Numbered from the stretch's first letter, positions 25,321-34,331 are shown. The stretch is DNA of 64,000 nucleotides from Parvivirga hydrogeniphila (GCF_023371205.1 NZ_JAMCCO010000003.1:1-64000); one strand, 5' to 3'. Notes: generated from the letters alone by a model not told the origin. Numbers and translations are program-made.

Positions 25321-26394
25321 ATGCGCCCCATCATCATCGCTTCGACAGCGGCCTACTCGGGCAAGAGCGGCGTCGCGTTGTCGCTCATCCGGGAGCTCGT
25401 CGCCCGTGGTGTGCGCGTCGGGTACTTCAAGCCGTACGGCACCATGCCCGTAGAAGTGGGCGGCGTCCTCACCGACAAGGACGCCGCGTACATCAACTCC
25501 ACGCTGCCGTCGCCCGCCCCCATCGAGGCCGTCTGCCCGGTCGTGAGGACCCAGGCGCTCGTCGAGGACGTCTTGGCGCATCGCCTCGACGACGTAAAGC
25601 CGACCGTCGTGCGGGCAGCGCAGGTCTGCGGCAGCGGTCACGACGTTCTCGTCGTCGAGGCCCCATGGGACCTCTCGCAAGGCAGCTCGATCGGCGTGTC
25701 TGCGCCCGAGGTGGCCGAAATGCTCGAGGCCAAAGTGGTCCTGATCGACCGCCCGAGCGGCATGGCGGACTTGCCGGACGCCATCGTCTGCGAGCGGAGC
25801 AGGCTCGGCGACAGGCTTGCTGGCGTCATCTTCAACGCGGTCCTAGAGCACACCGCCGACTTCATCGCGCGCAGGACGACGCCGTTCCTCTCGTCAGTCG
25901 GCGTGCCGGTATTCGGCGCTGTCCCGTTCGACCCGCTCTTGTCGTCGGTCACCGTGCAGGAGATAGCTGACGAGCTCGGCGGCACGGTTCTCACGGCCCA
26001 CGACTCCCTCGACCTTCCCGTCGAAACCTTCATGGTGGGAGCGATGGGACAGGAGAAGGCGCTGCGGTTCTTCCGGCGCAAGGCGAACAAGGCCGTCGTC
26101 ACCGGCGGTGACCGCTCCGACGTGCAACTCGCTGCGCTCGAGACGAGCACCCGCTGCATCGTGCTCACCGGCAACATGCCGCCGTCGTCCATCGTCATGT
26201 CGCGTGCAGAGGAGCTCGGCGTGCCGATGGTGATGGTCGAGCACGACACGCTGACCGCCGTCGAGCGTCTCGAGGGGCTGTTCGGCCACACCCGCCTGCA
26301 TGACGCTGCGAAGGTTGATACAATGCACCGCATCTTCATCGCATCGGTCGACGTCGACCGGATGCTCGCCGCATGCGGCATCCCACAGGACTGA
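25321..26394 (+). CDS. BioD-like P-loop protein with DRTGG domain
   Basis: The 357-residue protein has a dethiobiotin synthetase-like P-loop domain (about 1-200) with the AAYSGKSG loop and Lys15. A DRTGG domain follows (about 215-320, with VVTGGDRSDVQ). The same two domains form the N-terminal part of long phosphotransacetylases, but the catalytic phosphate acetyltransferase domain is absent here. Such proteins are often found beside ADP-forming acyl-CoA synthetases; a sensing or regulatory role is plausible but unproven. The ATG at 25321 follows GGAGAG. It ends 14 bases before plsX, so it may be in one transcript with the lipid genes. Confidence 0.85.
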   Translation: MRPIIIASTAAYSGKSGVALSLIRELVARGVRVGYFKPYGTMPVEVGGVLTDKDAAYINSTLPSPAPIEAVCPVVRTQALVEDVLAHRLDDVKPTVVRAAQVCGSGHDVLVVEAPWDLSQGSSIGVSAPEVAEMLEAKVVLIDRPSGMADLPDAIVCERSRLGDRLAGVIFNAVLEHTADFIARRTTPFLSSVGVPVFGAVPFDPLLSSVTVQEIADELGGTVLTAHDSLDLPVETFMVGAMGQEKALRFFRRKANKAVVTGGDRSDVQLAALETSTRCIVLTGNMPPSSIVMSRAEELGVPMVMVEHDTLTAVERLEGLFGHTRLHDAAKVDTMHRIFIASVDVDRMLAACGIPQD

Positions 26395-26408
26395 CTGGAA
26401 GGGACGGC

Positions 26409-27413
26409 ATGGGAACCACCTCCCTCACGATCGCTGTCGACGCCATGGGAGGCGATCGGGCGCCTGACGTCGTGTTGCCGGGCGTCGTGGCAGCGTTGGC
26501 GGACGATCCAGCGATCGCGGTCGCTCTCGTGGGGCCGGAGGAGGTCGTCATCCCCTTCGCGAACGAGCACGACCGCGTCACGCCCATGGTCGCTTCGCAG
26601 ACCATCGCCATGGACGAGCATCCCGCGAAGGCCGTCCGGCAGAAGCCGGACTCGTCGATCGTCGTGGGGTGCCGCCTCGTGCGCGACGGCGCCGCGGACG
26701 CGTTCTTCTCCGCCGGAAGCACGGGCGCGTGCATGGCCGCCGCCACGCTCGTCATCGGGAGGGCGCCGGGCGTGTCGCGTCCGGCCATCGCAGCCGTGAT
26801 CCCGACACCTTCGCGACCCGTGGTGCTGCTCGACATCGGTGCTAACGCGGACTGCAAGCCGGAGCACCTCGTGCAGTTCGGGCTCATGGGGGCCGCGTAC
26901 GCGCGCGCGATGCTCGGTGCAACCGCGCCCACCGTTGGACTGCTCAACATCGGGGAGGAGCCGACGAAGGGGTCGGCGCTCGCTCAGGCGGCGCACGCGA
27001 TGCTGGCCGAGCACGTCCCCGGCTTCGTCGGCAACGTGGAAGGGCGCGACGTCCCGAAGGGGTCGGTGGACGTGGTCGTCACAGACGGCTTCACCGGCAA
27101 CGTCACGCTGAAGGTCATGGAAGGGCTCTCCGCCGTCCTGTTCGCTGAGATCAAAGCGGCGATGACGTCCTCGCCGCTCCGAACCGCCGCTGCCGCAGTG
27201 CTCAAGGGAGCGCTCGGCGACATGAAACGCCGGCTCGACCCCGACGCGTACGGAGGCGCGCCGCTTCTCGGCATCAGCCGGCCGTGCCTCATCGGCCACG
27301 GGTCTTCTGGCCCTGAGGCCATCGCGGCGGGAATCGCAGCGTCTGCGCGCGCCGCGCGCTCCGGGCTCGTGGACGAGATCGCGCGCGACATCGCCGCGTC
27401 AGGGCTCGCGTGA
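26409..27413 (+). CDS. plsX: Phosphate acyltransferase PlsX
   Basis: PlsX converts acyl-ACP and phosphate to acyl-phosphate, the donor for PlsY in phosphatidic acid synthesis; the reverse reaction lets FakAB products enter fatty acid elongation. The 334-residue protein has the AVDAMGGDRAP start, the FSAGSTGA and LLDIGANAD motifs and the VTDGFTGNV segment. The ATG at 26409 has AAGGGACGG upstream. plsX-fabH-fabD-fabG-acpP is a familiar Gram-positive order. A TACAAT sequence at 26319-26324 could be an internal -10, but no -35 is convincing. Confidence 0.96.
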   Translation: MGTTSLTIAVDAMGGDRAPDVVLPGVVAALADDPAIAVALVGPEEVVIPFANEHDRVTPMVASQTIAMDEHPAKAVRQKPDSSIVVGCRLVRDGAADAFFSAGSTGACMAAATLVIGRAPGVSRPAIAAVIPTPSRPVVLLDIGANADCKPEHLVQFGLMGAAYARAMLGATAPTVGLLNIGEEPTKGSALAQAAHAMLAEHVPGFVGNVEGRDVPKGSVDVVVTDGFTGNVTLKVMEGLSAVLFAEIKAAMTSSPLRTAAAAVLKGALGDMKRRLDPDAYGGAPLLGISRPCLIGHGSSGPEAIAAGIAASARAARSGLVDEIARDIAASGLA

Positions 27414-27464
27414 CCGCCTGGTGAACGGGTAGACTGTCGCACCACCCCCGGACGAAGGACGCGC

Positions 27465-28454
27465 ATGACCCACGCACGCATCACCGGCATCGGTTCGTAC
27501 CTCCCCGAGACGGTGCTCACGAACCAGGACCTCGAGACGATGGTCGAGACTACCGACGAGTGGATCGTCACCCGGACGGGCATCCGTGAGCGCCGCCTCG
27601 CGCACCCAGCTGAAGCCACCTCGGACTTGGGCGCCGAGGCCGCGCGCCGCGCGCTCGCGGACGCGTCGCTCTCGCCAGCCGACCTCGACCTCATCGTCGT
27701 CGGCACCTCGAGCCCAGACAAGATCTTCCCCTCCACTGCGTGCCTCCTGGCCGCCAAGATCGGCGCTTCGTGCCCTGCGCTCGACGCGATGGCCGCTTGC
27801 ACGAGCTTCGTGTACGCGCTGCACACGGCCACCACCGCCATCGAGTCAGGCCGCGCGAAGCGGGTGCTCGTCGTCGGCGCTGATGCGCTCACGCGCCATG
27901 TGGACTTCACCGATCGCGCGACCTGTGTCCTGTTCGGCGATGGGGCGGGGGCCGTGGTGGTCGAAGCGGGCGACGAGCCGGGCGTCTTGGGGATCGACCT
28001 CGGCGCCGACGGCACGCGCGCAGACGTGCTCGAGATCCCCGGGTGCGGCTCCGCGATGCCAGCGTCAGAGGAGGTCGTTGCGAGCCGCCTGCAGTTCATC
28101 AAGATGGACGGGCAAGAGGTCTTCAAGTTCGCGGTGCGCGTGATCCCCGGCTCCGTCCGCCGCGCGCTCGCGCTTTCTGGGCTGTCTATCGGCGACCTCG
28201 ACTGGCTCGTGCCGCACCAGGCCAACCAGCGCATCCTCGATACCATCGCTGACCGGCTCGGTCTTGCGCACGACCGCGTGTTCTCGAACATCGCGAAAAC
28301 CGGCAACACGTCGGCCGCGTCCATACCGCTCGCGTTGGATGCCCTGTATACTGGCCGGAACCTGCGTCCTGGCTCCATCGTGGGCCTCGTGGGGTTCGGC
28401 GCTGGGCTGACGTGGGGCTCTGCGCTTCTCAGGTGGACGAAGGAGGCTCGCTAG
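27465..28454 (+). CDS. fabH: 3-oxoacyl-ACP synthase III
   Basis: FabH starts fatty acid synthesis by condensing a short acyl-CoA with malonyl-ACP. The 329-residue protein has the Cys-His-Asn triad: Cys in AMAACTSFVYAL, His in VPHQANQRI and Asn in AKTGNTSAASI. The ATG has AAGGA upstream. The next gene, fabK, begins on the base after its stop codon. A TAGACT box at 27430-27435 lacks a matching -35. Starter preference (acetyl or branched-chain) cannot be read here. Confidence 0.96.
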   Translation: MTHARITGIGSYLPETVLTNQDLETMVETTDEWIVTRTGIRERRLAHPAEATSDLGAEAARRALADASLSPADLDLIVVGTSSPDKIFPSTACLLAAKIGASCPALDAMAACTSFVYALHTATTAIESGRAKRVLVVGADALTRHVDFTDRATCVLFGDGAGAVVVEAGDEPGVLGIDLGADGTRADVLEIPGCGSAMPASEEVVASRLQFIKMDGQEVFKFAVRVIPGSVRRALALSGLSIGDLDWLVPHQANQRILDTIADRLGLAHDRVFSNIAKTGNTSAASIPLALDALYTGRNLRPGSIVGLVGFGAGLTWGSALLRWTKEAR

Positions 28455-29402
28455 ATGGCGCTACGCACCCGGGTGACGAAGCTTCTCGGCATCGACCATC
28501 CCATCATCCAAGGCGGCATGGCGTGGACCTCGACCGCCGAGCTCGCGGCGGCCGTGAGCAACGCAGGCGGCATCGGTATCATCGGCGCCGGTCACATGCC
28601 GACCGACCTTCTGCGCGAGCAGATCCGCACGGCCAAGAAGCTCACCGACAAGCCATTCGGCGTGAACCTCATGCTCCTCACCCCGCACATCGACGACATC
28701 GTAGCGATGGTCCTGGAAGAGGGCGTTCCCGCGGTGACGACCGGTGCCGGTAACCCCGCGAAGTACATCGACGACCTGCACGACCGCGGCATCAAGGTCC
28801 TCGCGATCGCACCCAGCGTGGCGCTCGCGAAGCGTCTTGAGGCGGCCGGAGCTGACGCCATCATCGGCGAGGGCATGGAGGCGGGCGGGCACATCGGCGA
28901 ACTCACCACGATGGTGCTCGTGCCTCAGCTCGTGGACGCCGTGAGCGTGCCTGTCATCGCAGCCGGCGGCATCGCAGACGGTCGTGGCATGGCCGCCGCG
29001 TTCGCTCTCGGCGCGGAGGCCGTCCAAGTCGGCACCCGCTTCATGTGCGCGACCGAGTGCACGATCCATCCCGCGGTGAAAGAGATGGTCCTCCGCGCCA
29101 AAGATCGGGACACCGTCGTGACCGGCAGGTCTACCGGCCATCCCGTCCGGGTGCTGAAGAACAAGCTGTCCCGCATGCTCGAAGAGCTCGACCGCGAGAA
29201 CAAGCCAGAGGAGCTCGAAGCGCTCGGGACCGGCAAGCTTGCGCTCGCGATGCGCCAGGGCGACGTCGCGATGGGCAGCGTCATGGCGGGGCAGGCAGCC
29301 GCGATGGTCAAGCGCATCCAGCCTGCCGCCGAGATCGTGGCCGAGATGGTCGCGCAGGCCGAAGAGGTCATGCGCGCGCTCGGGCGACTGCCGGAGGCGT
29401 GA
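28455..29402 (+). CDS. fabK: Enoyl-ACP reductase II (FMN-dependent)
   Basis: FabK performs the last reduction of each fatty acid cycle with FMN and NAD(P)H. The 315-residue TIM-barrel protein belongs to the nitronate monooxygenase/FabK family, with the PIIQGGMAW start, the EGMEAGGHIGE segment with its conserved His, and the AAGGIADGRG and VGTRFM phosphate-binding loops. Its place between fabH and fabD supports FabK over nitronate monooxygenase. No FabI is in the window. GGAGG lies before the ATG, and it overlaps fabD by one base. Confidence 0.94.
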   Translation: MALRTRVTKLLGIDHPIIQGGMAWTSTAELAAAVSNAGGIGIIGAGHMPTDLLREQIRTAKKLTDKPFGVNLMLLTPHIDDIVAMVLEEGVPAVTTGAGNPAKYIDDLHDRGIKVLAIAPSVALAKRLEAAGADAIIGEGMEAGGHIGELTTMVLVPQLVDAVSVPVIAAGGIADGRGMAAAFALGAEAVQVGTRFMCATECTIHPAVKEMVLRAKDRDTVVTGRSTGHPVRVLKNKLSRMLEELDRENKPEELEALGTGKLALAMRQGDVAMGSVMAGQAAAMVKRIQPAAEIVAEMVAQAEEVMRALGRLPEA

Positions 29403-30322
29403 TGCCACGGACCTGCGCCATCGTCTTCCCTGGACAGGGATCGCAGCGGCTCGGGATGCTCGAGCGCCTGCCGGACGTCGCCGACCTCGATCGTCTCCTC
29501 GATGCGGCAGAAGCGCTCGCAGACCTGCCGCTGCAGGAACTCGCCTCGGGAACTGATGAGGCAGCGTTGGCCGACACTCGCGTCGCGCAGCCGCTGCTTT
29601 ACCTCGCTGACTGGGCGTGGGGCGTCACCTTGCTCTCGGAGGGCCTGGAGCCGCTCGCACTCGCAGGTCACAGCCTCGGCGAGCTCGCGGCCCTCGCGGT
29701 CGCTGGGTGCTTCTCGGTCGAAGCAGGGCTCGAGCTCGTCGTGCTGCGAAGCCGGCTCATGGCCGACGCAGCGGCCGAGAGACCCGGCGCGATGGCTGCC
29801 GTCCTCGGGCTCGAGGGGGACGTCGTCCGGGCCGCCGTGGACGGAATCCCCGGCGTGTGGGTGGCCAACGACAACGCCCCCGGACAGGTCGTCATCTCCG
29901 GTACCCGCGCCGGCATCGACGACGCCGTGCGCGAGCTCTCGGCCGCAGGCGCTCGCCGGATCGTCCCGCTTGCCGTGTCAGGCGCCTTCCACTCGCCGCT
30001 CATGCAGCAGGCGGCTGACGCGTTCGCTCAGGTGCTCCGCGACGTTCCGTTCCGCGATGCGGCCTACCCGGTGGTCCAAAACGCCGTTCCCGAGCCTGCG
30101 CGCGATGCAGCAGCCATCCGCGAGCGCCTCGCCGCGCAGATCGCACGCCCTGTGCGCTGGACCGAGACGATGCTCGCCTTGCGTGACCTCGGCGCCGAGG
30201 TCTTCGTCGAGGCAGGACCGGGCGCCGTCCTCACGGGGCTTGCGCGCCGCATCGACGGCGTCCACGCCCTCGCGGCCGAGACCGAAGGCGTTGCTCGAGC
30301 AGTAGAGGAGGTCCTCTCATGA
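29402..30322 (+). CDS. fabD: Malonyl-CoA:ACP acyltransferase
   Basis: FabD loads malonyl groups onto acyl carrier protein. The 306-residue protein begins with the FPGQGSQ motif. It carries the catalytic Ser in GHSLGE and the conserved His in VSGAFHSPLM. The ATG has GGAGG five bases upstream inside the end of fabK. Its end overlaps the fabG start by four bases (ATGA). Confidence 0.95.
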   Translation: MPRTCAIVFPGQGSQRLGMLERLPDVADLDRLLDAAEALADLPLQELASGTDEAALADTRVAQPLLYLADWAWGVTLLSEGLEPLALAGHSLGELAALAVAGCFSVEAGLELVVLRSRLMADAAAERPGAMAAVLGLEGDVVRAAVDGIPGVWVANDNAPGQVVISGTRAGIDDAVRELSAAGARRIVPLAVSGAFHSPLMQQAADAFAQVLRDVPFRDAAYPVVQNAVPEPARDAAAIRERLAAQIARPVRWTETMLALRDLGAEVFVEAGPGAVLTGLARRIDGVHALAAETEGVARAVEEVLS

Positions 30323-31074
30323 TCTCGCTCGAAGGACAGGTGGCGCTCGTCACGGGAGCCAACCGCGGCATCGGCGCTTCCATCGCGCATCGGCTGGGTT
30401 CTCTGGGGGCAACGGTCGCCTTCAACGTGAGAGGCGACGCTTCTGGCGCGCAGGCGGTCATCGAACGCCTCGCGTCGGAAGGCAGCAGCGCTCCGCACGG
30501 CGTGTTCGTGGCCGACGTGTCCGATCCGGCAGCCGCTGAGCGAATGGTCGCGGAGGTCGCCGACCGCTACGGCCGTCTGGACGTCGTCGTCAACAACGCC
30601 GGCATCACCCGCGATGGCCTCGCCGTGAGGATGTCTGACGAGGACTGGGCCGCTGTCATCGGGACCAACCTCTCAGGCGCGTTCTACGTCTCGCGGGCCG
30701 CCGCGAAGGTCATGATGCGGCAGCGCTCTGGCTCGATCGTCATGATCTCCTCCGTCGTCGGGCTGGTGGGCAACGCAGGCCAGGCGAACTACGCTGCTGC
30801 CAAGGCCGGCCTGCTCGGACTTGCCCGCTCGCTCGCTCGGGAGCTCGCGCCGCGCAACGTGCGGGTCAACGCCGTCGCGCCAGGATTCATCACCACTGAC
30901 ATGACGGCCGATCTGCCTGAGAGCGTCAAAGAAGCGGCCCTTTCCTCGATCGCGCTCAAGCGGTTCGGCGAGCCCGAAGATATCGCCGATGCCGTGGCGT
31001 TCCTGGCGTCCGACGCAGCGAAGTACATCACGGGACAGGTCATCGCCGTCGACGGCGGGATGACCTTCGTCTGA
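30319..31074 (+). CDS. fabG: 3-oxoacyl-ACP reductase
   Basis: FabG reduces beta-ketoacyl-ACP with NADPH. The 251-residue short-chain dehydrogenase has the cofactor loop TGANRGIG, the NNAG motif, a catalytic Ser in SSVVG, and Tyr-Lys in the YAAAK motif. The C-terminal VDGGMTFV end is typical of FabG. It follows a GAGGAGG site that lies inside fabD. acpP follows behind its own likely promoter. Confidence 0.96.
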   Translation: MISLEGQVALVTGANRGIGASIAHRLGSLGATVAFNVRGDASGAQAVIERLASEGSSAPHGVFVADVSDPAAAERMVAEVADRYGRLDVVVNNAGITRDGLAVRMSDEDWAAVIGTNLSGAFYVSRAAAKVMMRQRSGSIVMISSVVGLVGNAGQANYAAAKAGLLGLARSLARELAPRNVRVNAVAPGFITTDMTADLPESVKEAALSSIALKRFGEPEDIADAVAFLASDAAKYITGQVIAVDGGMTFV

Positions 31075-31089
31075 TTCCTCCGGTATCAT
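31060..31089 (+). promoter_or_regulatory. Promoter of acpP
   Basis: ATGACC (31060-31065) and TATCAT (31084-31089) are 18 bases apart, overlapping the end of fabG. A separate promoter would let the abundant carrier protein be made at a higher level. Confidence 0.45.
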
Positions 31090-31119
31090 TCGCGAAGGCA
31101 GGGGAGAGGAGGTGGACTG

Positions 31120-31359
31120 GTGGACAACGAGGAGATCTTCCTGAAGGTCAAAGACGTCATCGTCGATCAGCTGAACGTGAACGAGGACGAGGTGACGCTC
31201 GAAGCGTCGTTCGTCGATGACCTGGGAGCCGATTCGCTCGACATCGTCGAGCTCGTCATGGCTCTCGAAGAGCAATTCGGCATCTCCATCCCCGACGAGG
31301 AGGCGGAGAACATCAAGACCGTCGGCGACGCGGTCGACTACATCGCCGCGAACGCCTAG
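31120..31359 (+). CDS. acpP: Acyl carrier protein
   Basis: ACP carries growing acyl chains on a phosphopantetheine arm. The 79-residue, very acidic protein has the arm-attachment motif GADSLD with Ser39. It starts at GTG, with AGGAGGTG six bases upstream. It sits between fabG and a second FabK-like gene. A 12-pair hairpin follows directly. Confidence 0.97.
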   Translation: MDNEEIFLKVKDVIVDQLNVNEDEVTLEASFVDDLGADSLDIVELVMALEEQFGISIPDEEAENIKTVGDAVDYIAANA

Positions 31360-31366
31360 CTGTCAT

Positions 31367-31400
31367 CCGCCCCGCCCGGTCACGCGATCGGGCGGGGCGG
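31367..31400 (+). terminator. Hairpin terminator after acpP
   Basis: CCGCCCCGCCCG (31367-31378) and CGGGCGGGGCGG (31389-31400) form 12 uninterrupted GC pairs around a ten-base loop. There is no U-tract. The next start is only 22 bases downstream. Confidence 0.65.
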
Positions 31401-31421
31401 GCGCATCGTACGAGGAGCCCC

Positions 31422-32390
31422 GTGGAACTGCCGCATCTCACAATCGGAGCTAGAACCGCTCGCCTTCCCATCGTGCAAGGCGGCATGGCCGTGCGCATCT
31501 CGCTCGCTCCGCTGGCTGCGGCGGTGGCGCGCGAGGGCGGCATCGGGGTCATCGCCGGCTCGGGACTCACCCCTGAGGAGCTCGCCCAGGAGGTGCGTCG
31601 CGCCAGGGCCGAGACGGACGGCGTTCTTGCCGTCAACGTCATGGTCGCCGTCCGGCAGTTCAAGGAGCTCGTCCAGACCGCCATCGCCGAGGGCATCGAC
31701 ATCGTCATCGCAGGCGCAGGATTCTCGCGCGACGTCTTCGGGTGGTGCCACGACGCGGGCGTGGAGATCGTGCCGATCGTCGGCAGCGCGCGAGTCGCGA
31801 AGCTCGCCGAGCGGTTCGGCGCCTCCGCCGTCATCGTCGAAGGCTACGAGGCAGGCGGTCACCTCGGGACGGACCGGTACATACTCGACCTGCTCCCCGA
31901 GATCCTCGAGGCGGTCGACGTCCCGGTGATCGGGGCGGGCGGCGTGGTCACCGGCGCAGACATCAAGCGGGTCTTGGACGCTGGCGCGGCGGGCGTGCAG
32001 ATGGGCAGCCGCTTCGCCGCGACGGTCGAGTCGTCTGCTTCAGAAGCATTCAAGCAGATGTACGTCAACGCGACCGCTTCTGACATCGTGATCGTCAAGA
32101 GCCCCGTCGGGCTGCCCGGCAGGGCGATCCGCAACCCCTTCGTGCAGAACCTGGAGCGGGGCGAGGTGCCGCGCATCGAGCGCTGCGTCGCGTGCCTGAA
32201 GGAGTGCCACCGCGACTACTGCATCATGGACAAACTGGTGAAGGCGCAGCAGGGGGACGTGGTGAACGGCCTCGTGTTCGCGGGTTCATCGGCCGCCCGC
32301 GTCCACGACGTCCCGACCGTGAAAGAGCTCATCGCTCGCCTCATCGACGAGTGGCGCGAGGCGACGCTTGCCGAGAGCCCGGCCGAATGA
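31422..32390 (+). CDS. FabK/nitronate monooxygenase-like flavoprotein with C-terminal Cys cluster
   Basis: The 322-residue protein is a second FMN TIM-barrel of the nitronate monooxygenase/FabK family, with LPIVQGGMAVR, VEGYEAGGHLGTD, and the GAGGVVTGAD and MGSRFAAT loops. Near the C-terminus it carries Cys255, Cys258, Cys262 and Cys267 (Cx2Cx3Cx4C), absent from the FabK at 28455, which could bind an iron-sulfur cluster or zinc. Its place between acpP and fabF suggests work in fatty acid synthesis, as a second enoyl reductase or a related flavoenzyme. It could instead be a detoxifying enzyme. GTG start with GAGGAG upstream. Confidence 0.85.
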   Translation: MELPHLTIGARTARLPIVQGGMAVRISLAPLAAAVAREGGIGVIAGSGLTPEELAQEVRRARAETDGVLAVNVMVAVRQFKELVQTAIAEGIDIVIAGAGFSRDVFGWCHDAGVEIVPIVGSARVAKLAERFGASAVIVEGYEAGGHLGTDRYILDLLPEILEAVDVPVIGAGGVVTGADIKRVLDAGAAGVQMGSRFAATVESSASEAFKQMYVNATASDIVIVKSPVGLPGRAIRNPFVQNLERGEVPRIERCVACLKECHRDYCIMDKLVKAQQGDVVNGLVFAGSSAARVHDVPTVKELIARLIDEWREATLAESPAE

Positions 32391-32403
32391 GAAGGAGCCG
32401 CGA

Positions 32404-33633
32404 ATGACACGCAGGGTGGCCGTCACTGGGATCGGCGCGGTCTGCGCGCTCGGCGTCGGCGCCGACGCCATCTACGACCGGCTCGTCGCTGGCGAGTCGG
32501 GCGTCCACCACATCACCCACTTCGACGCCTCGGCGTACACCACGCGGTTCGCCGCGACGCTCGACGACTGGGACCCCTCGCCGTGGCTCGAGCCGAAAGA
32601 GGCGCGCCGCCTGTCGCGGTTCCAGCAGTTCGCGATCGCAGCGGCCGACGAGGCCATCGCTCAGTCCGGCCTGGTAATCGACGAAAACAACGGTGAGCGC
32701 GTCGGCGTGATCGTGGGATCCGGGGTCGGCGGCCTGCAGTCCCTCGAGGAGCAACACTCGGTGTTGCTCGAGCGCGGGCCATCGCGCGTGACCCCGTTCC
32801 TCGTGCCGATGATGATCGTCGACCTTGCGGCCGGCCACATCTCTATCCGCCACGGCGCGAAGGGCATCAACTACGCGCCGGTATCCGCGTGTGCGACCGG
32901 GAACCACGCCATCGGAGAGGCCGCCGAGGCGATCCGCCGAGGAGCCGCCGATGCGGTGATCTGCGGCGGCTTCGACTGCGGTGTGACACCGCTCGGGCTC
33001 GCCGGCTTCTGCGCAGCACGCGCCCTCTCGACCCGCAACGAGGACCCGGCCGGCGCGTCGCGTCCGTTCGACGCGGGCCGTGACGGTTTCGTCATGGGTG
33101 AGGGCGGCGGCATCCTCGTGCTCGAGGAGTGGGACTCGGCCGTCGCACGGGGCGCAGACATACTCGCCGAGCTCGTCGGGTACGGCGCCACCGCTGACGC
33201 GTACCACATGACGGCGCCTGCGCCTGATGGGAGCGGCGCCAAGCGCGCGATGGCCGAAGCGCTCGCGCAGGCGCAGATGGCGCCACGCGACGTCTCGTAC
33301 ATCAACGCACACGGCACGTCCACGCCGCTCGGCGACATCGCCGAGACGAGCGCCATCAAGGCCGTGTTCGGCGCTGATGCCCCGCCCGTCTCCTCCACGA
33401 AGTCGATGACGGGCCACCTCCTGGGCGGCGCCGGGGCCCTTGAGGCCGTCGTGTGCGTCCAGGCCATCAGGCGCGGCGTCGTACCGCCCACCATCAACTA
33501 CGACCAGCCCGACCCCGAGTGCGACCTCGACTACGTCCCGAACGTGGCGCGAGAGATGCGCGTCGATGCGGCGCTGTCGAACTCCTTCGGCTTCGGTGGC
33601 CACAACGCGTGCCTGCTGTTCGCACGGCCGTGA
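32404..33633 (+). CDS. fabF: 3-oxoacyl-ACP synthase II
   Basis: FabF extends acyl-ACP with malonyl-ACP. The 409-residue protein has the Cys-His-His triad: Cys in VSACATGNHAI, His in NAHGTSTPLGD and His in MTGHLLGGAGALE. The ATG has AAGGAG upstream. It overlaps rnc by four bases, linking the lipid block to the RNA-processing and chromosome genes that follow. Confidence 0.96.
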   Translation: MTRRVAVTGIGAVCALGVGADAIYDRLVAGESGVHHITHFDASAYTTRFAATLDDWDPSPWLEPKEARRLSRFQQFAIAAADEAIAQSGLVIDENNGERVGVIVGSGVGGLQSLEEQHSVLLERGPSRVTPFLVPMMIVDLAAGHISIRHGAKGINYAPVSACATGNHAIGEAAEAIRRGAADAVICGGFDCGVTPLGLAGFCAARALSTRNEDPAGASRPFDAGRDGFVMGEGGGILVLEEWDSAVARGADILAELVGYGATADAYHMTAPAPDGSGAKRAMAEALAQAQMAPRDVSYINAHGTSTPLGDIAETSAIKAVFGADAPPVSSTKSMTGHLLGGAGALEAVVCVQAIRRGVVPPTINYDQPDPECDLDYVPNVAREMRVDAALSNSFGFGGHNACLLFARP

Positions 33634-34331
33634 GCGTCCCTCGCGACATCCTCGACGACGTCCAGCGCACGGTCGGCCATTCGTTCGCCGAGCCGGCGCT
33701 CTTGGCTGCCGCGCTCACGCATCCCTCGTACGCCGCGGAGAACCCGTCTGCCTCCGACTACGAGCGCCTCGAGTTCTTAGGCGATGCCGTGCTGGGGCTC
33801 GTCGTGGCAGAGCACCTGTTCCAGACTTTCCCTGACGCACCCGAAGGTCAGCTCACGCGCCGCAAGATCGCTGCAGTGTCCGGCACGCGTCTCGCCGCCG
33901 CTGCGCGCCAGGCAGGGCTTGAGCACGCGATCGCGCTCGGGCACGGCGAGCAAGGATCCGGCCGCGTGAAGGACTCCATCTTGGAGAACGTGGTCGAGGC
34001 CGTCATCGGCGCGGTCTACCTCGACGGCGGCCTGCGCGCCGCGCGCGTCGTCGTCGAGCGGCTGCTCGGCGACATCGCGTCTGTCGAAGAAGCGCCTCCT
34101 GCAGACCCGAAGTCCGCACTCCAGGAGATGACCCAGGCCCGCGGCCTCGGCCTGCCTCGCTACCACGTCGTCGAGTCGTCCGGGCCGCCCCACGCGCCGC
34201 GCTTCGTCGTGGACGTCAGCGTGGGAGACCGCGCCATCGGCCGTGGCGAGGGCCCCTCCAAGCGTGCGGCCGAGAAGGCCGCGGCGTCACGCGCCATCGA
34301 GGCGCTCGAACGGTCCGAAGACCCCCGCTGA
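33630..34331 (+). CDS. rnc: Ribonuclease III
   Basis: RNase III cuts double-stranded RNA, including rRNA precursors. The 233-residue protein has the catalytic signature ERLEFLGDAVLGL, a second acidic site in the ENVVEAVIGAVYLDGG segment, and a C-terminal double-stranded RNA-binding domain (about 155-225). It starts at GTG overlapping the fabF stop; the frame continues upstream inside fabF without a ribosome site. acpP-fabF-rnc-smc-ftsY is a conserved order in several bacterial phyla. Confidence 0.95.
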   Translation: MSVPRDILDDVQRTVGHSFAEPALLAAALTHPSYAAENPSASDYERLEFLGDAVLGLVVAEHLFQTFPDAPEGQLTRRKIAAVSGTRLAAAARQAGLEHAIALGHGEQGSGRVKDSILENVVEAVIGAVYLDGGLRAARVVVERLLGDIASVEEAPPADPKSALQEMTQARGLGLPRYHVVESSGPPHAPRFVVDVSVGDRAIGRGEGPSKRAAEKAAASRAIEALERSEDPR

